From contig WPDH01000033.1 in NCBI GenBank assembly GCA_019137255.1, forward strand, positions 1 to 64,000: 64,000 nucleotides of DNA, in the 5' to 3' direction. Of this stretch, positions 57,081-64,000 are shown one piece after another (the stretch's first letter is position 1; each line of letters opens with the position of its first letter). The DNA comes from Corinectria fuckeliana (taxonomy: Eukaryota > Ascomycota > Sordariomycetes > Hypocreales > Nectriaceae). Below the pieces are notes generated by a model, which did no database searches, had not been told where the DNA came from, and saw only the letters and a program-made list of their open reading frames with translations. A program made the position numbers and the translations under genes.

Positions 57081-57965
57081 TTAGGGGATACGAGGGAGCT
57101 GCACTGCGTTTGAGGGCTTGGTTGGCAGCTGTGTCACCTGATGCTGGGCCGCCCAGTGGTCCATCACTCCCCTAATATCAGGGCACGTCCTTTGCACGTT
57201 GAAGTTGGCCGTCGGCGCCGTTTTACCCTCTACCCAGTTGTATGTGATGATGGTTGTGTCGCGGTCGCTGGCAAGAAAAGCCCCCATCAGTTTCCATTAG
57301 AGAATCACAGCTCACGAGAATGACATACCATTCCAACTTCTGCCTCAGAATCTCCACGCAGTGATCAACGCGTTCATGCCAGGAGCGGGGGTCGTGCTCA
57401 TAACTTGTCTTCTCATCAGGATACGTATCCAAGTATGACGCCCTGAACAGATTGTATAGGCAATGCAGCTGGTGTGTAGCCTCGAACGTTGCCAGATACG
57501 TCAAGTTATCACTCAGACGGACTGAAGATTCGGGATACTGCGGGTGCGACTCTCGAAATGTCTCCTCACCGACACTGAACATCCACACTTTCCAGTAGCT
57601 TTCCCACGCAGCATCGACCTCGACTGTCGGTGGCCCACGAAATGGCGAGGTCGCGTTGTACGTCCCGTTCACGCGTATCTGATAGAACTCAGTCGAGGAG
57701 AAAATGTCTGGTCCTGCACACAGGCCTTTAGCTGCTAGGCCATCACAGTCGTGGCTTTGGTGGAAATACTACTTATCTGCGTATGCCCGCAATGGCTCGC
57801 TCGTGCCGCCGACGTGACACCGATCTGATGGCAGCTTTGCCAGTCCGCGCCCGGTAGAAAGACCTGCGTAATAATGGACCCAAGTAGACCACCAGCAACA
57901 AAGACGAAAACATTTGCGGCGCTTGGCAGGGCATTTTTCACCCTGCACATACTGTCGGTCACCAT
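57081..57965 (-). CDS. UstYa-type (DUF3328) oxidase E, ~255 aa
   Basis: Exons 57965-57770, 57713-57329 and 57267-57081 join in phase. The start is the ATG at 57965, because the longer frame begins with TTG. Order: transmembrane helix about 18-39 (ANVFVFVAGGLLGSIITQVFL), PDIFSSTEFYQIRVNGTYNA, FRGPPTVEVDAAW, HQLHCLYNLFR and RVDHCVEILRQ, then CDRDTTIITYNWVEG and TCPDIRGVMDHW. The second motif has Arg in place of its first His. The NGTYNAT/FRGPP pattern and DTTIITYNW mark a DUF3328 branch different from A-D. Intron 1 uses a weak GTATTT donor but falls at the same phase-1 position as in the paralogs. Probably functional. Confidence 0.85.
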
Positions 57966-58245
57966 GGTGGCTGGCGCTTTTGGTCGTCTCTGGTTCCCCT
58001 CCAATGAAGAGATAGACGTGACAGAGGAAAAGTAGAAGATGGTGGGTAGGGGTGCGGGTGCTGTGGTCGACCATCATAAATGAATGGCCGGGCTCCAATA
58101 CGCGTCCTCAAACACTGGCCATGCGTGCCCTCAAGATCAACAACCACCCACCACCATAGAATATCATACCGCGTTCAATAGTAATTCATCTGCTCATTAT
58201 ATGTGCGGAACCTTTTTATTCGACATCCGCTCAATGGCTACCTAA

Positions 58246-59058
58246 TCATGCGTACAGACTGCGCCCGCGGCCTGTGATATCCATGTCGTGCACCTCATTA
58301 TCTCTAGTCCACTGGAGGATATCATCCAAATCCCGACAGTAGTGCAATGTGTTGAAGTCGGGGGATTCCTTCTGCACCTTTCCCGGCGTCAACATGATCA
58401 GATATGGTGTTGCATCTCCTGCACACATAATGACAGTCCTAAGTCTCTGCACGCAGGCATCTACACGCTCCATAATCTGTGTCTCCGACCCTTGGAATGC
58501 ATCTAGAGAAGAGTAGTCGTATTCTTCTTTGTATGTATGCTGCCTTAAGAGGTTGAGGCACGCTAGGTTTCTAAACACTTCAAGGTATGCCGGGACTTGG
58601 CCGCCTGAGCTTGTAATGGGAACATCGTCATCTCCGTCACCCCCTAAGACGACACTCCTTTCGGGGACGAGAACAGGGTAGACTTGGCTTATTTAGTAGA
58701 TAAAAATAAGGGTTCGAGAATTCTGTGCACCTACTTTGAAGTGTATCATTCCATGCATCTTCGATCTCTAGGGTCGGCTGCCCTCTGTAGATGGATTTCT
58801 GGGAGAAGTCGTTTTGGAATGTTTGCCAAGAGTAGTGAACCGCTTCGAAAGCAGGGGCTGAGAACAAGCATCAGTCAGTTTTAAAGCTACCTCCATCTAG
58901 CACGATCGTATACTCTTACACCATGATGCCATGCTCTTGACGCATTCAAGGTCCGACGGCTCCAGCCCTTCACAGAGGAGAAGGATTACCGCAGATAGAA
59001 TAATAAAAACAACTGAGAGGTTGGATAAGACCCGGTTCTGCAGCAGCATTGTAGACAT
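58246..59058 (-). CDS. DUF3328 protein F lacking the catalytic histidines, 232 aa
   Basis: Exons 59058-58920, 58857-58735 and 58682-58246 join in phase. A transmembrane helix about 10-30 (LSNLSVVFIILSAVILLLC) is followed by SPAFEAVHYSW, YRGQPTLEIEDAW and the C-terminal fold (GDATPYLIML, HYCRDLDDILQW). Where paralogs read HQIHC and HVDHC, this protein reads FRNLAC and RVDAC. All histidines of both motifs are gone while the rest is well kept and the frame is intact. That pattern fits a pseudoenzyme, perhaps a partner subunit of an active UstYa, rather than random decay. The conserved fold and splice sites support expression. It is the last gene of the island. Confidence 0.87.
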
Positions 59059-59809
59059 TTTGAGCTGGGCAAGGTGATTTCAAGGTGATTTTAAAGTGAA
59101 AGTCAGAGAACTGCGTGTCAATTTCCCTCGTACACCTGGGGAGTCATGAAGACCCCCAGAACTAAGCTCTGAGCTCTGCTGTGGTATTTTAGTGTCGCTA
59201 CCGTATGGGCTTGCCGTGCCGCTCTAGTGCGCCTGCTTCATAGTGCGTGTTATCTGCGTTACTGCAGCGTAAAATAGCAGCGAGTCCTTAATTTTCTGTG
59301 CCGATCTACCCGCGATAGTGCGCTTACTTTACAATGTAAGTTATCTACACTACTACTGCGGTGTTAAACGGGAGTAAGATCCTAGACTCCCCGTTCTAAT
59401 ATACCTACTGTGTGCGCCTGCATTACAGCGCATATTATCTGTGTTACTGCGGCGTAAAATGGCAGCGAGTCCTTGACTTTCTGTGCCGATCTACCCGCGA
59501 TGGGGCGCTTATATTAAGTTGGACAACCTGAGTTCCATGTATTATTAATGGCCATCTACGATTAATCACTTTCCAAGAAAGAGGTCATCACCAAGTTATG
59601 TCTATAACATAAAATAAAGTCACGATAAAGTTTACAACATAAAAAGATCGAATCTGTTATGCAGCCACTCTCCTTTCATACTGATCGCGTGTTATCCGCT
59701 CACAGTATTCCACATGATCGTGATTAAACTATGGAGAAAATGGTACTTAAGGTATAAATAAAACATCGATTAAAAATAAGAATGAAGCTATCGTCATACC
59801 CCCCTTGGG
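59059..59809. other. Intergenic with a diverged direct repeat
   Basis: Upstream region of DUF3328 protein F and right border of the island. Units at 59229-59328 and 59414-59513 match (gcgcctgc..., ctgtgccgatctacccgcga) with an offset of 185 bases. No coding frame supported. Confidence 0.5.
59229..59513. repeat. Direct repeat pair, ~100 bp, offset 185
   Basis: The copies share agcgagtcctt and the exact 20-base run ctgtgccgatctacccgcga, with mainly C/T and G/A differences elsewhere. A middle segment (59329-59413) may be a third, more diverged unit. It could be a subtelomere-like or transposon-derived repeat at the cluster edge. Confidence 0.6.
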
Positions 59810-60224
59810 TTAGCCATCCACCTGCTCGGCGAAGTGGACCCTCCTCCTTCTCAGTATTATAGGCACATCAGAATCAGAAGTCACTACTTCTCCTGGCACT
59901 GTCCGGCCCCCGATCAATTGCGACTCCCTAAAGTCTACCAAACCAATATTCGAAAATGCAGACTGCATAGTAGAAAGACAATCTATCTTCCGCTTGTCTT
60001 GAAATAGACTACTAAGTAGCCGAGGGTTCCCAAAAGAACATACGGAACTACAACCCGTTAAAGACGCCCCAAAAGGTGCTAAGATAGACTCCATACTGGC
60101 GGTGGTATCCTGCAGACACTCCTCCTTGTTTTTCGGCGTTTTGGACCATAAAGGTACGCTTCCACGATATCAAAATAACACATCAAGATCTCATAGGACA
60201 TCCATTGGGAAACCTCTTCTAGAA

Positions 60225-61561
60225 GGCTGAAGAAATTCATCTTCAAAGTCATAAGGAAATGAGTTTATAGACTGAGATCCGAGCTAAGGACCCTCGAGCA
60301 TCTGATCAACAGGTCCTAGGCTATATGTGGGTGTACGTCAATAAAACAGATAAACACATTTACTTTCAGAAATGCAAGGCCAGGCTAGTGGTTCGAGGAG
60401 ACCAGCAAGCAAAAGGGCAGCTGCAAGACACATACGCAGCTACCCTAGCTGGAAGGTCCTTCTGGACCTTAATAGCTATTACAGCAAAGTTTGATCTAGA
60501 AATGGTCTAATACGATGTGATCAACGCATTCGTATATGCCCCAATTGATTAAGACATCTTCATGCTGATGCCTCTAGGCTATAAGAAGGCAGGAACTATC
60601 CTTAAGCTCAATAAATCTCTATACGGACTGAGAGTCTCTCTTACTGTGGCAGAAGGAGCTTTCCAGGACCCTCTTAGAGCTGGGCTACAAGCTAGTTCCA
60701 CACGAGCCTTACTGCTTCAGAAAGAAAGAAATCCTCTTCTTCGCCTATGTCGATGATGTCATTCTAGCCTACAGGAAGGCACAAGAAAACAAGGCTAAGG
60801 ACCTGATCAGACAACTCCAATTGAGATACAAACTAACAGGCGGCAACCCCGTGCAATGGTTCCTTGGAATGGAAGTCATACAGGACCGACCTGCGAGGAA
60901 GATCTGGCCATCCCAAGCAGCCTGCATTGAGAAAATTGCAAACCTAGCTAACAAAGGAACAGCTACAGTACCAATGACTCAGTTAGAGCTCCGGCCTGCA
61001 ACAGAGCTAGCAACCCCAATAGAAATTCAACGATACCAACGCAAGATCGGATCAATCCTCTACATCGCAGTCAACACCCGACCCGACATAGCCTTTGCCG
61101 TCTCCAGATTGGCCAGATTCCTCACCAATCTAAGCCAAATACACCAAGAAGCGGCCGACCGCGTCGTCCACTACCTCACACACACAAAGAACCTAGCCCT
61201 AGCACAGGCAGCTAAGGTATCTCTCTTTGTGAGCCGACTGCTCAAGGAGCTGACAGTTCAACTGGATGACTTGACTATCCAGATTGACTGCAAAAATACT
61301 CAGACTATCAACCTCGTGACGGCTGAGATAGCTACTTTGAGGACCAAGTTGCGGCATGTTGATATCCACAATCACTGGCTCAGACAGGAGGTTCAAAGAG
61401 GGAAAATTCAAGTCAAATACGTCAAATCAACCGACATAGTCGCAGATGGCCTGACGAAAGCACTTCCAGCCGGAAAATGGAACCGCTTTTTATATCAACT
61501 TGGATTAGAAGACGTTAGGAAGAGGCTCCAGAAGGACGAAGAAGGGCTTCAGACTCAATAA
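60225..61561 (+). pseudogene. Ty1/Copia polymerase fragment (RT plus partial RNase H)
   Basis: Copia RT signatures appear in order: KCKARLVVRGDQQ, DTYAATLAGRSFWTL, a KLNKSLYGLR block, and the catalytic AYVDDVI at about 60742-60760, then GGNPVQWFLGMEV. Stops interrupt the first part near 60275, at 60508-60510 and about 60552. A frameshift lies near 60640. From about 60655 one frame continues to 61561. Near 61198-61210 the RNase H region jumps from YLTHTKNLAL directly to AQAAK, so about 60 residues with catalytic carboxylates are missing. It ends KALPAGKWNRFLYQLGL as usual. Gag, protease and integrase are absent. Unlike the 35-41 kb element it is not AT-biased, so it decayed by indels rather than heavy RIP. 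Confidence 0.85.
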
Positions 61562-61585
61562 GAAGTCATTAAATCTGAGGGGGTG

Positions 61586-61762
61586 TGTCAGATACGTCAG
61601 AGGCGAAAGTTGCCACCTATTGCCACTTATTGCCACAAGGCTTAGCAATCAGCTTCTAGCTGATTCTATACAGAAGAGAAAGGGTATATAAAGCTTGCCC
61701 TAAAACCTCAAGACATAGGGAGAAGAGAGATAAGACACAATTTTTCACCCTAATATTTGACA
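61586..61762 (+). repeat. 3' LTR of the Copia fragment (~177 bp)
   Basis: Directly after the pol stop there is a purine-rich tract (aaatctgagggggtg), then tgtcagatacgtcag, and the segment ends tatttgaca, giving TGTC...GACA ends. It contains gggtatataaag, a plausible TATA box. No matching 5' LTR is found upstream in this window, in keeping with a 5'-truncated element. Confidence 0.65.
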
Positions 61763-62470
61763 ATATCCGTCCGGACTCTACTATTAGCAGCGGCAAACGT
61801 GCTAGAACCAAATCTCAATCTGTTAAACATCCATATGGGTAATAAGGTAGAATCTTGTGAACCCTAAGTTTCTATCCAAATATCACCTCGGGAGGCTCCC
61901 TTCGACATGCAGTTCGAGCTGGAACAGATAGTTTAACCCGACGCTATGGAAATCGAGGCTGACATTAACAACTTTTGTAAGATATACTGCCCCACAGCTC
62001 TGATTTAAGCTAACAATCAAGTGGTAGTCTCGCTTAATTCGTCAGGGATGTGGGACTTGGATGGAGATGGCGAGGTAAACCGGGCAACGCTGAATCGTCA
62101 ACCTCCTGTGATAATGGTGGGAGACCCATCCAGTTCTGGGACCACTAGTTCTCCGAGACCGCAATCTTCAGGAATAAGATAGTCGCTAATTTCTCAATTC
62201 TTTAGCTTTGAGATTTTCGATACTCGCCCTAGTTTTCAACTCATGACGAATCTACCGTGGTTTAAGCTTCAAACCACCCTCGAGCAGCCAGGTGTGATTT
62301 CTTCACAAAGCTTCAACCCGTTTTTTAAAGCTAACCGTGAGTTCGGATTTCACATATTTTCAGATACATCCTGTTCTAGATGAAGTCCTGTTGTCGCCGA
62401 CAAGAGTGTCTATTACCCTTCCGCCTGAGATATGACGAGGTGTCTTATTGAACCTACTCGGACCAATATC
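61763..62470. other. Region between LTR and ankyrin relic
   Basis: GC-balanced sequence with short frames and many stops. It may hold the decayed 5' exons of the ankyrin gene, but I cannot build a convincing reading. Confidence 0.3.
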
Positions 62471-62639
62471 GGATCATCAGCTTGCGGAAAATGTTTCTGT
62501 TGTCACAAACAAGCTTTAAAGATTCATACCTGAGAGATGTGAGGGGGAGCTATCCCACAAGATTGCTCACATCCTTGACTCCCGGTCGACCAGTCCCTCC
62601 AGTCTGTCCGCAATCTTCAGCCTCGCAGTGTATTTTGCG

Positions 62640-64000
62640 TCTAACAACAAACTCGAGTATACCCGAATGGATACCGTTCTTGAGGGGGTTATTGACCAAA
62701 ATACACTGAAGACCTAGAGCGATTCCTTCAAATCAACACACCAACAATCCATGCTTTCGCCACTCAGATTCTGAAGTCTGCTGTTCGCGTTAAGAACATC
62801 AAGTTTCTGACCGCACTGATGGGTCTTGGCGCCAAATTTGACAGCATCCTGGATAAAATACTACAAATTGGCGATATGGATTTTATGAAACTAGCTCTCT
62901 CGAGAGTTAGTCTGAGTTGCTTCGATAGGAAAAGAGGGGTTGGGATATTCCATCTTTTTGTTGAAGGGAACCATTTCGATCTTGATCGGACGCTTGCTAC
63001 AAAAGGAGTAAACGTGGACGGTGAAAGATCCAGACGAACTCCTCTCTATTAGGCAGTAGACCGCAAAGACGTCCATGCGGTTACGTTTCTGCTCGAACTG
63101 GGTGCCGATGTCAACAAGTGGTCTTTCACATACAGTGGAGGTTTTGAAGTCCCGCTTGCGAGAGCGGTTTTATCGAAAGAGTCAGATATTGTGGCCGTCC
63201 TCCTGGAACATGATGCAAACACTTTATGTAAAGTGGAAAAGCAGGATCTCATGGAATGGTCTTCGTTGAACTGCAGAAACATCTACAGCCTTCTGCAGGA
63301 ACACTTGGGAGCCATCGGTGTAGGCTTCACAATTGGAGACTTGATCTATGCTGCAAATGAGTGCAACGACTCCTTCAAAGCCTATCTACAAAGGCACCGA
63401 AGAACAGTTTCAAAGCAACAACTCCAGCAAGCGCTGGGTGAATCCATCCGGCTGGGGTATCTCGCGGCCACTACGGCTTTGCTGGAACACGGAGTTAGCC
63501 CCAATTGCCCCTGCTTGGATAATCCGCCTCTTCGAACCGCCCTGCAGTCACACAAGAATCCCCGCAGGGTTTGTGAGCTTTTGATCAAGTACAAAGCGGA
63601 CGTTGACGGGGTTGATATTCTCAAAAACGTTGTTCGTAAGAATGACTTTACGCTCCTGCAAATCTTCATCAAGGCTGGCGTGAATATCGAAGAGCAAAGC
63701 ATGGAAGCTTTGGTCGAAGCAGCAGAGCTTGGCCATGTATGTTCAGCAGCCGTCCTGCTACACTTAGGAGTAGACGTAAACACTCCTGGGCTCGAAGATA
63801 ATCCTCTTTAAGCGGCCGCCAGGATGGGAGAGTTGGAAATGCTTGGGTTCCTTCTCGCTCATGGAGCGGATATAGATGCACCAGCCTATCTGAATAATAG
63901 CCGTACCGCACTGTAAGCGGCATTAGAGAGCGAGACTCCTGAAACTGCGTGGCTTTTGCTAGAAAGAGGGGCTGACGTCTCCGGTCCACCCGCCTTGTTA
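62640..64000 (+). pseudogene. Ankyrin-repeat protein, broken by stops, runs off the window
   Basis: From about 62710 one frame gives ankyrin-type repeats to the window end (for example AVTFLLELGADVN, ATTALLEHGVSPN, CELLIKYKADVDG, AAVLLHLGVDVNTPG, MLGFLLAHGADIDAP, AWLLLERGADVSGP). In-frame stops lie at 63050-63052 (TAG), 63809-63811 (TAA) and 63916-63918 (TAA). Each falls where ankyrin repeats usually have Gln in the TPLxxA turn, so CAG/CAA to TAG/TAA transitions explain all three. Upstream, near 62705, the frame also shifts (LKT then ERFLQ). It is a pseudogene or a gene in decay, probably with a different N-terminal domain to the left. Confidence 0.75.

Noticed and set aside
42731..59058. Nonribosomal peptide or polyketide cluster
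   Set aside because: No adenylation, condensation, ketosynthase or carrier domains occur anywhere in the window. DUF3328 genes with a repeat precursor fit a ribosomal origin.
59810..60094. 94-codon minus-strand frame next to the Copia fragment
   Set aside because: No recognisable domain and opposite to the pol fragment. Possibly a transposon remnant, but not supportable as a gene.

Overview
The window looks like filamentous ascomycete (Pezizomycotina) chromosomal DNA. Its genes carry 49-80 bp spliceosomal introns, nearly all GT-AG, and their families are typical of these fungi: DUF3328/UstYa, fungal STAND receptors, CbbX-type AAA ATPases, F-box, ankyrin and carboxylesterase proteins. The sequence is strongly two-part. 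Long, extremely AT-rich blocks have almost no CpA/TpG and no long reading frames, as expected after repeat-induced point mutation (RIP). They alternate with GC-balanced gene islands. No species is named from this alone.

Layout. 1-16.5 kb: RIP-degraded AT-rich block with dispersed 55-73 bp palindromes, an 18-bp tandem array next to an assembly gap (NN at 13606-13607), a 578-bp solo LTR with a perfect 5-bp target duplication, and a 267-bp fold-back element. 16.5-30.9 kb: island with a broken AAA ATPase, an F-box gene with a frameshift, an unknown 417-aa protein, a secreted type-B carboxylesterase, relics of a STAND/NLR receptor, a 5-exon DM9-like gene with a GC-AG intron, and a 108-aa protein made of one duplicated module. 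31-42.7 kb: second AT-rich block holding a near-complete RIP-mutated Ty1/Copia element (35356-41652, minus strand) with two 578-bp LTRs of the same family as the solo LTR. 42.7-59.1 kb: a compact intact gene cluster. 59.1-64 kb: decaying flank with a Copia RT/RNase H fragment plus 3' LTR, and an ankyrin pseudogene.

The main discovery is the 42.7-59.1 kb island. It has the composition of a dikaritin-type (UstYa) ribosomal peptide (RiPP) cluster. A 108-aa secreted precursor (44043-44369, minus) carries a signal peptide and two near-identical 33-aa repeats, each cut into two peptides by Lys-Arg (Kex2) sites. Around it lie six multi-exon DUF3328/UstYa-like oxidases, a seventh more distant UstYa-like membrane protein, an acyltransferase-3 membrane protein, an amidase-signature hydrolase and a polytopic membrane protein. 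By analogy with ustiloxin, phomopsin, asperipin and victorin, the precursor would enter the secretory pathway, be oxidatively cyclised by UstYa-type enzymes and be released by Kex2. The amidase and acyltransferase would be tailoring enzymes. The core sequences (ACVSSTDE(N/D)GKVT and CNIPWTKNYGEYDEEV) each start with Cys and do not resemble the cores I know. One DUF3328 member has lost the histidines of both signature motifs and looks like a pseudoenzyme. I see no tyrosinase, P450, S41 peptidase, transporter or transcription factor in the island.
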